A stretch of DNA of 64,000 nucleotides from positions 1 through 64,000 of the forward strand of contig NZ_CP065958.1 of assembly GCF_041270065.1 (NCBI RefSeq). Reading direction: 5' to 3'. Each line of letters opens with the position of its first letter. Within the stretch, counting starts at the first letter, position 1. This document shows, in pieces, positions 25,547 to 33,791 of the stretch. The position numbers and the translations under genes are program-made. A model generated the notes under the pieces. It saw only the letters and a program-made list of their open reading frames with translations, made no database searches and was not told where the DNA came from. This stretch comes from Streptomyces fradiae (GTDB taxonomy: Bacteria > Actinomycetota > Actinomycetes > Streptomycetales > Streptomycetaceae).

Positions 25547-28500
25547 ATGAACAGCACAGAGCACGTGGAAGAGGCGTCGGGAAGGGCGCCGGAAGAGGCG
25601 GAGGACATCGGCGGCTTCGCCGCCGTGGTGGGGATGGCGGCCCGGGTTCCCGGTGCCCGGGACCTCGACGGCCTGTGGCAGGTCCTGGTCCGCGGCGAGG
25701 AACCCCTCACCCGCCGGCCGGCCGCCCCGGAGACCGGCCGGGCGTCCGCCTACGGTGCCGTCGACGGCGCCGACGAGTTCGACGCGGCCTTCTTCGGCTA
25801 CGCCCCGCGCGAGGCCCTGCTGCTCGACCCGCAGCACCGGGCGTTCCTGGAGTGCGCCTGGGAGGCGATGGAACACGCCGGGTACGACCCCGGCCGCCAC
25901 CCGGGACCGGTCGGCGTCTACGGGGGCAGCGGCGACACCGGGCACTTCTCCACCCTGCTCGCCCACCGGGCCGCGTTCCCCGGGGTGAGCGAGTGGCAGC
26001 TGCGCCTCGCCGGCGGAGCGGACTTCCTGACCAGCCGGGTCGCCTACAAGCTCGGCCTCAACGGCCCCGCCGTGACCGTGCAGACCGCCTGCTCGACCTC
26101 GCTCGTCGCGGTGCACACGGCCCTGCAGGCGCTCCTCGCCGGCGAGTGCGACCTGGCCCTCGCGGGCGGGGTCACGCTGCGCGTCCCGCACCCCGTGGAC
26201 GAGAACCTCGGCGACGGTCTGCTGGCCCACGACGGCCACTGCCGGGCGTTCGACGCGGCCGCCACGGGCACCGTCTCCAGCGACGGCGTCGGGGTCGTCG
26301 TACTCAAGCGCCTCGAGGACGCCCTGCGCGACGGGGACGAGATCCATGCCGTCGTCCGCGGTTCCGCGGTCAACAACGACGGCGCGGCCAAGGCCGGATT
26401 CACCGCGCCGAGCGTCGACGGGCAGGTCGCCGCCGTCCGGGCCGCGCATCTGGTCGCCGGCGTGAGCGCGGACAGCATCGGTTACGTCGAGGCGCACGGC
26501 ACCGGCACGCCGGTGGGCGACCCCATCGAGGTCCGCGCGCTGGCCAAGGCGTTCGCGGACGCGCCGGGCGGGCCCGGCTCCTGCGTCCTGGGGTCGGTCA
26601 AGAGCAACCTCGGGCACACGGACGCGGCGTCTGGGGTCGTCGGCCTCATCAAGACGGTGCTGGCGCTGCGCCATGAGCTGATCCCGGGAACCGTCCACTT
26701 CGAGCGGCCCAACCCCGAACTCGATCTGGACCGGACCCCGTTCACGGTCAGTGCGACCGCTCGCCCCTGGCCGCGGGGAGCGGCTCCGCGCCGTGCCGGC
26801 GTGAACTCCCTCGGGATCGGCGGCACCAACGCCCATGTCGTCCTGGAGGAGGCGCCGCCGCTTCCGGCCGGCTCCCCGGGCCGCCCGTACCAGCTGCTCC
26901 CCCTGTCCGCCCGCACCGGCACCGCGCTGAAGGCCGGCGCCCTGCGGCTCGGCGCCGCGCTGCGCGACGGCGCCGCCCCACTGGCGGACGTCGCGTGGAC
27001 CCTGCAGACCGGGCGGGCGGAGTTCACCCACCGGGGCTTCGTCGCGGCCACCGGCCACGAGGAGGCCGCCGGGCTCCTGGCGGGCGGTGACCCGGGGGCC
27101 CTGTCCCCGTCCCGCTACCGGGGGCGGCCGCGCCCCGTGGCGTTCCTCTTCCCCGGCCAGGGCGGGCAGCACATCGGCATGGCCCGCGACCTGTACCGGC
27201 ACGAGCCGGTGTACCGGGACGTGGTGGACGAGTGCGCGCGCCTTGCCGAGCCCGAACTCGGGACCGACATCCGCTCGGTGCTCTACCCGTCGGAGGACGA
27301 AAACAGCGAGAGCGGCGAGGCCGCCGCGCTGCTGCGGACCATGCGCTGCAGCCAGGTGGCGGTGTTCGCCACGCAGTGCGCGCTCGCGGCGCTGTGGCGC
27401 TCCTGGGGGGTGCAGCCCGCGATCGTCCTCGGGCACAGTCTGGGCGCGTACGCGGCGGCCACCGTGGCGGGCGTGCTCGACCTGCCGGACGCCCTGCGCC
27501 TGGTCCTGGAGCGCAGCCGGATTCTCGACGGCCTGCCGGGCGGGGCCATGCTGGCCGTCCCGCTGTCCGAGGACGAACTGCTGCCGCTGCTCCCGGCCGA
27601 GGTGTCCGTCGCCGCGGTCAACGGGCCCCGGCAGTGCGTCCTCACCGGCACCACGGACGGGATCGCCGCGGTCCGCGGGCGCCTGGACGCGCAGGGGGTG
27701 GACGCCCGGCTGCTGCACATCAGCGCCGCCGCCCACTCCGCGCTGGTCGAACCGGCCCTGCCCGAGTTCGAGAAGCATCTCGCCGAGGTGACGCTGCGGC
27801 CGCCGGTCCTGCCCTGGATCTCCGACCGCACCGGACTTCCGGTCACCCCGGAGCAGGCCTGCGACCCGTCGTACTGGAGCGGGCACCTGCGGCACACCGT
27901 CCGGTTCGAGCAGGCGCTGCGCACCCTGTTCGCCGCCGGCGACCACGCCCTGCTGGAGATCGGACCGGGCCACACGCTGACCACCCTCGCGCGCCGGCAC
28001 CCGGACTGCGGGGCGGACCGCGCCCTCGCGCCCAGCCTCCCGCACGCCGCCGACGAGGCGGGCGGCGGTCTGACGCTGATGACCGCCCTGGGCCGGCTGT
28101 GGCAGGAGGGCGTGGCCGTGGACTGGGCGGCCGTGCACGGCGGCGAGTCCCGGCGCCGTACCCCGCTGCCGGCCTACCCGTTCGAGCGGCAGCGATTCCG
28201 GCTGGCGGCCCCGGCGGCCCAGGCCGGGGTTCCTGGCGCCGGAGTTCCGGTGGCCGAGGTCACGGCGGTCGCACCGGAGCCGGAGGCCGGTGGAGGCGGC
28301 GGCTCGGTCGAGTACGCACGGCCCGACCTCGGCGACGAGTACGAGGAGCCGGTCGGCCCCCTGGAGCGGGCCGTCGCGGCGGCGTTCGCCGAAGTGCTCG
28401 GCCTGGACCGGGTCGGACGGCACGACAACTTCTTCGACTACGGGGGCGACTCCCTGGTCGCGGCGCAGTACTGCGCGCTGATCCGCGCCGCGTCCGGCGC

Positions 28501-28588
28501 CGAGGTCGCCGTCCGCGCGGTGTTCCGGGCGCCCACGGTGGCCCGGCTGGCCGCGGCGATCGAGCTGGCGAAGGAGGCCGGGGAATGA
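25547..28588 (+). CDS. Type I polyketide synthase, KS-AT-ACP
   Basis: A 1013-residue PKS module. The ketosynthase (about 20-450) has the Cys of TACSTSL at residue 182 and both histidine motifs (EAHGTGTPVGDP, KSNLGHTDAASG), so it should be active. The acyltransferase (about 525-830) has GHSLGAY with Ser631. Its specificity loop reads AAAHSALVEP in place of HAFH (malonyl) or YASH (methylmalonyl); GHSLG and the overall pattern favour malonyl-CoA. The carrier domain has DYGGDS with Ser969. There is no ketoreductase, dehydratase or enoylreductase, so a beta-keto product is expected. The short N-terminus before the KS suits an NRPS-to-PKS handover. ATG 25547 has GGGGGAAG; ATG 25502, overlapping the MFS stop, is an alternative. 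Confidence 0.95.
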   Translation: MNSTEHVEEASGRAPEEAEDIGGFAAVVGMAARVPGARDLDGLWQVLVRGEEPLTRRPAAPETGRASAYGAVDGADEFDAAFFGYAPREALLLDPQHRAFLECAWEAMEHAGYDPGRHPGPVGVYGGSGDTGHFSTLLAHRAAFPGVSEWQLRLAGGADFLTSRVAYKLGLNGPAVTVQTACSTSLVAVHTALQALLAGECDLALAGGVTLRVPHPVDENLGDGLLAHDGHCRAFDAAATGTVSSDGVGVVVLKRLEDALRDGDEIHAVVRGSAVNNDGAAKAGFTAPSVDGQVAAVRAAHLVAGVSADSIGYVEAHGTGTPVGDPIEVRALAKAFADAPGGPGSCVLGSVKSNLGHTDAASGVVGLIKTVLALRHELIPGTVHFERPNPELDLDRTPFTVSATARPWPRGAAPRRAGVNSLGIGGTNAHVVLEEAPPLPAGSPGRPYQLLPLSARTGTALKAGALRLGAALRDGAAPLADVAWTLQTGRAEFTHRGFVAATGHEEAAGLLAGGDPGALSPSRYRGRPRPVAFLFPGQGGQHIGMARDLYRHEPVYRDVVDECARLAEPELGTDIRSVLYPSEDENSESGEAAALLRTMRCSQVAVFATQCALAALWRSWGVQPAIVLGHSLGAYAAATVAGVLDLPDALRLVLERSRILDGLPGGAMLAVPLSEDELLPLLPAEVSVAAVNGPRQCVLTGTTDGIAAVRGRLDAQGVDARLLHISAAAHSALVEPALPEFEKHLAEVTLRPPVLPWISDRTGLPVTPEQACDPSYWSGHLRHTVRFEQALRTLFAAGDHALLEIGPGHTLTTLARRHPDCGADRALAPSLPHAADEAGGGLTLMTALGRLWQEGVAVDWAAVHGGESRRRTPLPAYPFERQRFRLAAPAAQAGVPGAGVPVAEVTAVAPEPEAGGGGGSVEYARPDLGDEYEEPVGPLERAVAAAFAEVLGLDRVGRHDNFFDYGGDSLVAAQYCALIRAASGAEVAVRAVFRAPTVARLAAAIELAKEAGE

Positions 28589-29343
28589 CACGGACCCGCA
28601 CCCGGTGGGTGCTCTCCCGCCCGGGCGGTGACCCGCAGGGGGCCCACGTGTACTGCTTCCCGCACAGCGGCGGTTCGCCGGGCGAGTACCTGCGCTGGGC
28701 CACGCGGCTTCCCGCGCACCGGGTCCGGGCCGTGCAGCCGCCGGGCCGCGGCAGCCGCCTGGACGAGGAGCCGTACACCGACATGGCGCCGCTCGTGGAC
28801 GCCCTGGTCTCCCAGGTCGCGTTCGAGGAGCCGTACACCCTCTTCGGCCACAGCCTCGGCGCGCTCGTCGCGTACGAGACGGCGCTCGCCCTGCGCGAAC
28901 GGGGCCTGCCCGGACCGCGGGCGCTGGTCCTGTCCGGCACCGCCGCGCCGCACGCCCTGCCGGTCAGGCCGTCGCTGCGGCACCTGGACGGACCTGAGCT
29001 GGCGGCCGCCGTCGAGCGGACGTACGGTCCGCTGCCGGCCGGGCTGCACGAGGACCCGGAGCTGCGCGATCTGCTGCTCACCAGTCTGCGGGCCGATCTG
29101 GAGATCGTCAGCGGCTACCGGCACCGGCCGGTGCCCCCGCTGTCCTGCCCGCTCACCGTGCTGGGCGGCAGCGACGACTCCGAGCCGCTCGACGGCCTCG
29201 GCGCCTGGCGCACGTACACCACCGGGCCGTTCGACCTGCAGATCCTTCCTGGCGACCACTTCTACTTCCGGGAGTGCCCCGATGTCTTCTTCGCCCTCCT
29301 CGACCGCGTCCTCGACCGTCCCCTCGACCGCCCCCTCGCGTAG
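28585..29343 (+). CDS. Type II thioesterase
   Basis: A 252-residue alpha/beta hydrolase of the external (type II) thioesterase family. It has YCFPHSGGSPGEYLRWA at the N-terminus, the nucleophile motif LFGHSLGAL (Ser90), a catalytic Asp region (VLGGSDDSEPL) and the His of PGDHFYF. Such enzymes clear mis-primed or stalled carrier proteins; in a cluster without an integrated TE it might also release product. It overlaps the PKS by ATGA, and its own 3' end is overlapped by the next gene by 62 bases. Confidence 0.94.
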   Translation: MTRTRTRWVLSRPGGDPQGAHVYCFPHSGGSPGEYLRWATRLPAHRVRAVQPPGRGSRLDEEPYTDMAPLVDALVSQVAFEEPYTLFGHSLGALVAYETALALRERGLPGPRALVLSGTAAPHALPVRPSLRHLDGPELAAAVERTYGPLPAGLHEDPELRDLLLTSLRADLEIVSGYRHRPVPPLSCPLTVLGGSDDSEPLDGLGAWRTYTTGPFDLQILPGDHFYFRECPDVFFALLDRVLDRPLDRPLA

Positions 29344-31243
29344 TCCGCTGCACACCCTCTACTCGGGGACCGTGCCCTGGCAGCGGCTCCTCGCCTTCCC
29401 CGAGCCGGGCGCCGGTCCCGGCCGGGCGGCCGGGGACGCGGCGGTCGCCGCGATGGCCCGGCTGCTCCGCGAGCACGTCGACCCCGAACAGGTGGAACGC
29501 ACGGGCCGCCTCCCGCAGGAGCTCATGCCCGCGCTGCGCGAGGGCGGATTCCTGAAGCTGATGATCGGCACGGACCTGGGCGGGCTCGGCCTGACGCCGT
29601 ACCACGCCTTCCGGGTCCTGGAGGTCGCGGCGAGCTGGTGCACACCGGTGGCCTTCAGCCTCGCCATCACCAACGGCTTCGGCTCCGGCTCGTACCTGCC
29701 ACTGCTGCCCGCCGGACCGCTGAAGGAGCTCATCACCGAGCGCGTGCGCGAGGGCATCGTCTCGGCCGGCGCGGACGCCGAACCCATCGGCACGGCCAAC
29801 GAACGGCGGGCGACCACGGCCGTTCCGGTGGACGGCGGGAAGTTCTACGAGATCACCGGCGAGAAGGTGTTCATCGGCAACGGCACGGTCGCCGACCTGA
29901 TGGACGTCTCCGCCACCGTCCCGTGCCCCGACGGCCCGGACGAGGTCCGTCTGCTGTTCGTGGACAGCCGCGCGGAGGGGTTCCGGGCGCTGGGGCGGCA
30001 CGAGTTCATGGGCCTGCACGGCGCCGAGATCGGCCGGCTGCGACTGGACCGGGTCCGGGTGCCCGCCTTCCACCTGATGGACGAGTCCGAGGACAGCTGG
30101 CGGATGCGTCCGGGGGAACGGGAGCCTTGTGATCGGGAGCCGGGCGAAGAGAAGCCGGGCGTAGGGGAGCCGGAGGCGGTTTCCCGCCCGGTGGCCGAGG
30201 CCGGATTCACGCCCACCGATCTCGGACAACTCGCCTCCCTCGGGCGGATGCTGGTGATCGGCCCGTCGTCCCTCGCCATCGCCCGGCTGTGTCTGCACTG
30301 GTCCCGTGCGTTCGCCGCCGAGCGCGTCATCGACGGGCGCAGCCTCGCGGAGTACGAGGAGATCCGGCACCGCATCGCCGCGACGGCCGCGGACGTGTAC
30401 ACCATCGACAGCGTGATGGCGTGGGTCCTGCAGGCCCACGAGTCCGGGGACAGCCAGCCGGAACTGACGGCGGCGAAGAACCTCGTCTCGCTGGCCTGCT
30501 GGCGCACGGTGGACCGTACGGTCTCGCTGCTCGGCGGAGAGGGGTACGAGACCGCCGCCAGCAAGGCCCGGCGGGGCGCCCAGCCCTTTCCCGTGGAGCG
30601 GTTCTTCCGGGACGCACGGGCCCTGCGGGTGGCCGGCGGCGTCGACTTCATGGTCGACCGGTGGTCGGCCGAGGCCGCCCTGAGCACCTGCTGGACCACC
30701 GGCGAGCCGCCCGACATCACGCTCCTGGACCGGGTGCCCGCGCCCGACGGCGCCCATCTGTCCCCGCCGTGCCGGGAGCACCTGGAGCATCTCCACGCCG
30801 AGGCACACAGGCTCGCCTCCGCCTGTGCGCGGCTGACCATCGGCCGGTCCGCGCAGGAGGTGTTCGCCCGGCAGCGCCGCACCACCGTCCTCGGCCGGAT
30901 CGGCACCGAACTTCTCGGCATGGCTCTCGTCCTGGCCCGGGCCGCCGCCCGCGCGGCTCAGGGCCACCCGGAGCAGCTGCCGCTCGCCGACCTGGCGTGC
31001 GCCGCCGCGCGTCGCCGGCTCGCCGGGCTGTGGCCCGTGCTGGACGACCGGGACGACGGCCGGGGCGACCGGGACGGCGAGCCGTCGGTCGCGGGGCCGG
31101 TGGAGGCGCTGCTGACCGGCACCGGCTGCGACTTCCTCGTCACGGACGTGATCACCGACCTGCCGAACGCCGGCTCCACGGAATCCGGCTCCACGGAATC
31201 CAGCACTACGGAATCCAGCTCTACGGAAAGGGATGGTCGCTGA
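29282..31243 (+). CDS. Acyl-CoA dehydrogenase homologue with atypical active site
   Basis: A 653-residue flavoprotein-like protein within the NRPS-PKS operon. Residues about 30-480 follow the acyl-CoA dehydrogenase layout (helical, beta, helical domains: ITGEKVFIGNGTVADL, LGGEGYETAASKARR, FRDARALRVAGGVDFM). At the position of the MCAD base (Glu in YEGT) it has Ala (RVAGGVD), and at the isovaleryl-CoA dehydrogenase base (DLER) it has Gly (SLGR). A charged insertion of about 40 residues lies near 280-320, and an extra helical region of about 150 residues follows the core. The last residues are GSTES-type repeats. The neighbouring valine-loading A-T protein suggests that it acts on a carrier-bound valyl group, as KtzA and prolyl-carrier dehydrogenases do on theirs. 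ATG 29282 has GGGAG seven bases upstream. Confidence 0.85.
   Translation: MSSSPSSTASSTVPSTAPSRSPLHTLYSGTVPWQRLLAFPEPGAGPGRAAGDAAVAAMARLLREHVDPEQVERTGRLPQELMPALREGGFLKLMIGTDLGGLGLTPYHAFRVLEVAASWCTPVAFSLAITNGFGSGSYLPLLPAGPLKELITERVREGIVSAGADAEPIGTANERRATTAVPVDGGKFYEITGEKVFIGNGTVADLMDVSATVPCPDGPDEVRLLFVDSRAEGFRALGRHEFMGLHGAEIGRLRLDRVRVPAFHLMDESEDSWRMRPGEREPCDREPGEEKPGVGEPEAVSRPVAEAGFTPTDLGQLASLGRMLVIGPSSLAIARLCLHWSRAFAAERVIDGRSLAEYEEIRHRIAATAADVYTIDSVMAWVLQAHESGDSQPELTAAKNLVSLACWRTVDRTVSLLGGEGYETAASKARRGAQPFPVERFFRDARALRVAGGVDFMVDRWSAEAALSTCWTTGEPPDITLLDRVPAPDGAHLSPPCREHLEHLHAEAHRLASACARLTIGRSAQEVFARQRRTTVLGRIGTELLGMALVLARAAARAAQGHPEQLPLADLACAAARRRLAGLWPVLDDRDDGRGDRDGEPSVAGPVEALLTGTGCDFLVTDVITDLPNAGSTESGSTESSTTESSSTERDGR
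31172..31231 (+). repeat. 15-bp tandem repeat inside the dehydrogenase gene
   Basis: Four units of 15 bases: GGCTCCACGGAATCC twice exactly, then two diverged copies. They encode GSTES repeats at the extreme C-terminus and run into the ribosome site of the next gene. The number of units is likely to vary between strains. Confidence 0.9.
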
Positions 31244-31244
31244 C

Positions 31245-33134
31245 ATGCGCAACGGCTTCACCCGCCGGGTGCACGACGCACGCTGTGCGGACCTGTGCGT
31301 CCACGAACTGTTCGCCGGGCACGTGCTCGCCACACCCGACCGCGTCGCCCTCACCTGCGCGGGCCTCGACCTCACCTACGCCGAACTCGACGCCCGCGCC
31401 GCTCGGTTGGCCCAGCGGCTGCACCGGGCGGGCGTGACGGGCAACGTCCCGGTCGGGGTCCTTCTGGACCGCTCGGCGGAGTTCGTCGTGGCCGTCCTCG
31501 CGATCCTGAAGGCCGGCGGCTGCTACGTCCCCCTGGACCCGGAGTATCCGGTGGCGCGGCTGACGGCGATGCTGGAACTGGCCGGCGCCCGGGTCGTCGT
31601 GTCGCGCGGGAGTACCCCGGGGTGGCTCGCCGGGCGGGCCGACCTCGCCGATGGGGCGATGACGGCCATGACGGCCGTGACGGTGCTGGACGTCGAAGAG
31701 GCGGCGGCGTACGAGGAAGCAGGCGGCGAGGCCGGTTCGATGGGCGCGCCGGCCGTGACCGCGTATCCGGACCCACGCCCGGACGATGTCGCCTACATCA
31801 TGTTCACGTCCGGATCGACCGGTACGCCCAAGGCCGTGGCCGTACGCCACGCGGGCATCGTCCGTCTGGTCGACGAGCCCAACTACGCCCGCCTGGACGC
31901 GGACCAGGTGATCGCCCAGCTGTCCTCGGTCTCCTTCGACGCGGCGACGTTCGAGATCTGGGGCGCGCTCGCCAACGGCGCGCGGCTGGTGGTGGCACCG
32001 CCCGGCCCGCTCTCCCCGCAGGAGCTGGGCACGCTGCTGCGCGAGGAACGCGTCACCTGCGCGTGGCTCACGGCGGGACTGTTCAACATCATGGTCGACG
32101 AATGCCCGGACGACCTCGCCGCCCTGCAGCAGCTGCTGACCGGCGGCGACGTGATGTCCCCCGACCACGCCGGCCGGTTCCTGCGGGCGGCGCCGCACTG
32201 CACGCTCATCAACGGCTACGGTCCGACGGAGGTGACGACCTTCACCGCGTGCCACACCGTCACGGCGGCCGACACGAAGGCGCCGCGCATCCCTATCGGC
32301 CGCCCCGTCGACGGCACCTGGACCGAGATCCTCGACGACGACCTGCGTCCGGTGCCGCCGGGTGTCCCCGGCCACCTCTACGCGGGCGGCTTCGGGGTGG
32401 CCCGCGGCTATGTGGGTGACGCGGCCCTGACCGCCGAGCGCTTCGTGCCCGACCCCTGGGCGTGCGGCGAGCGGCTCTACGCGACCGGTGATCTGGCCAC
32501 GTACGGCCCCGACGGCACGATCGACTTCCTCGGCCGGGCCGATCAGCAGCTGAAGAAGCGCGGCTATCGCGTGGAACCGGCCGAGATCGAGTCGGCGTTG
32601 CGCCAGGACCCGCTCGTCGCCGACGCGGCCGTGCTCCTCCACGGGGAGCGGGCGGACGACGGCACGCTCGTGGCCTGCCTCGTACTGCAGGCGGGCGTGG
32701 GTGCGGACACCGAGGCCGGCCCGCTCGATGCGATCCGTGAGCGTCTGACCGACCGTCTGCCGCACTATCTGCTGCCCGACCGCCTGGTGCGGCTCGACTC
32801 GCTCCCGCTGACCCCGAACGGCAAGGTGGACCGGCGTGCTCTGGCCTCCGCCGTGACGGCGGTGCCGTCGGACGTGCCCACGTCGCACTCCCCCACGGAG
32901 GCCGGCGCTCCGCTCCCCGGCACCGAGCAGGCCCTGGCGGCCATCTGGACCGAGATCCTCGGCCTGCCGCGGGTCACCCGCGACGACGACTTCTTCGCCC
33001 TGGGCGGCCAGTCGCTGCAGGCGAGCCGCATGGCCTCCCGCATCCGTAACCGCCTCGGCACGTCGGTCCCGCTCGACGCCATCTTCGACCACCCCACCAT
33101 CGCGGAGCTGGCCGAGCTCCTCGACGCGGGGTAG
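31245..33134 (+). CDS. Free-standing A-T NRPS protein, valine-type code
   Basis: A 629-residue adenylation-thiolation didomain protein. The A domain (about 15-520) has MFTSGSTGTPKA near 186, INGYGPTEVTTF and LTPNGKVD. The ten specificity residues read by eye are D-A-F-W-L-G-G-T-F-K, one conservative change from the published valine code DAFWIGGTFK, so L-valine is predicted. The T domain has FFALGGQS with Ser590. With no condensation domain, the protein can load an amino acid for modification in trans or act as initiation module for the C domain at 20456. The start is ATG 31245 (an ATG at 31233 is an alternative); it directly follows the dehydrogenase stop at 31243. Confidence 0.94.
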   Translation: MRNGFTRRVHDARCADLCVHELFAGHVLATPDRVALTCAGLDLTYAELDARAARLAQRLHRAGVTGNVPVGVLLDRSAEFVVAVLAILKAGGCYVPLDPEYPVARLTAMLELAGARVVVSRGSTPGWLAGRADLADGAMTAMTAVTVLDVEEAAAYEEAGGEAGSMGAPAVTAYPDPRPDDVAYIMFTSGSTGTPKAVAVRHAGIVRLVDEPNYARLDADQVIAQLSSVSFDAATFEIWGALANGARLVVAPPGPLSPQELGTLLREERVTCAWLTAGLFNIMVDECPDDLAALQQLLTGGDVMSPDHAGRFLRAAPHCTLINGYGPTEVTTFTACHTVTAADTKAPRIPIGRPVDGTWTEILDDDLRPVPPGVPGHLYAGGFGVARGYVGDAALTAERFVPDPWACGERLYATGDLATYGPDGTIDFLGRADQQLKKRGYRVEPAEIESALRQDPLVADAAVLLHGERADDGTLVACLVLQAGVGADTEAGPLDAIRERLTDRLPHYLLPDRLVRLDSLPLTPNGKVDRRALASAVTAVPSDVPTSHSPTEAGAPLPGTEQALAAIWTEILGLPRVTRDDDFFALGGQSLQASRMASRIRNRLGTSVPLDAIFDHPTIAELAELLDAG

Positions 33135-33156
33135 GGGGTATCCACCAGCTGGTCCT

Positions 33157-33185
33157 GCGGCGCCTGACCCTGGGTCAGGCGCCGC
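33157..33185 (+). terminator. Hairpin after the NRPS operon
   Basis: GCGGCGCCTGACC (33157-33169) and GGTCAGGCGCCGC (33173-33185) form a perfect 13-bp stem with a three-base loop, 22 bases after the A-T stop codon. A second imperfect hairpin, CCGATCGACCG with CGGTTGATCGG (33219-33251), follows. Confidence 0.75.
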
Positions 33186-33365
33186 TGTGGCGAGCCGGGG
33201 CGGCCGGTGAGGGATCACCCGATCGACCGCACGGACCGGTCGGTTGATCGGACTTGTGACGAGATGCCGTAGGGGGCATTCGGGTGGCATATGTCGTCTG
33301 CCGCAACCGACCCCGCCGCCCACGCTGTCGTCCTCCGCAGTGGCATGACGACCAAGGAGGCACTT

Positions 33366-33704
33366 GTGACTGGTTTTCAGGCTTTCACCTCGAACACCGC
33401 CGGGCTGTGGGATCTCGACCCCTACCGCTTCCCCGCCGCAATCGTCGACGACCTGCCCGAGCCGCACTCGACCGTCTGCGGCCTCTTGGAGCCGGGTGAC
33501 TACGCCCTGCCCGCACCGGACCCGGCGAGCCGGCTGGCCGATCCGCTCGAGCCGGCCGACCGGCGCCGGCTGGAGCTGCACGCGGCTCTCACGACCGCGG
33601 GCATCGCGCCGCTGCCGGGCGACCTCGACGCCATCACCGCGCTGTGCGAGCTGGACGACACCACGCACGCCGCGCTCCGGCGGTGGATCAGCCACACCGT
33701 GTGA
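33366..33704 (+). CDS. Unrecognised 112-aa protein at the cluster edge
   Basis: A small acidic soluble protein with no family that I recognise. The GTG at 33366 is chosen because AAGGAGG lies five bases upstream, one of the strongest ribosome sites in the window; earlier in-frame ATGs at 33291 and 33345 lack one. The sequence has a Phe/Pro-rich N-terminus (TGFQAFTSNTAGLWDLDPYR), a proline-rich middle and a predicted helical C-terminal half (ELHAALTTAGIAPLPGDLDAITALCELD). It sits after the operon terminator with its own leader, codirectional with the cluster. It might be an accessory or regulatory protein of the pathway, or unrelated. Confidence 0.75.
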   Translation: MTGFQAFTSNTAGLWDLDPYRFPAAIVDDLPEPHSTVCGLLEPGDYALPAPDPASRLADPLEPADRRRLELHAALTTAGIAPLPGDLDAITALCELDDTTHAALRRWISHTV

Positions 33705-33727
33705 CCCGCGCCGCGCCGGGAATGAAC

Positions 33728-33755
33728 GCCGCGGCGGCGGGCTCGCCGCCGCGGC
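33728..33755. terminator. Bidirectional hairpin terminator
   Basis: GCCGCGGCGGCG (33728-33739) and CGCCGCCGCGGC (33744-33755) form a perfect 12-bp stem with a GGCT tetraloop between two converging genes. Confidence 0.75.
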
Positions 33756-33791
33756 AGGCCCGGCGAACGCCGAGGTGTCACCACCGCGCGG

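Noticed and set aside
33590..33755. CRISPR-like or GC repeat array near 33.7 kb
   Set aside because: It is a single hairpin (12-bp stem with tetraloop) between converging genes, with no repeated spacer units.
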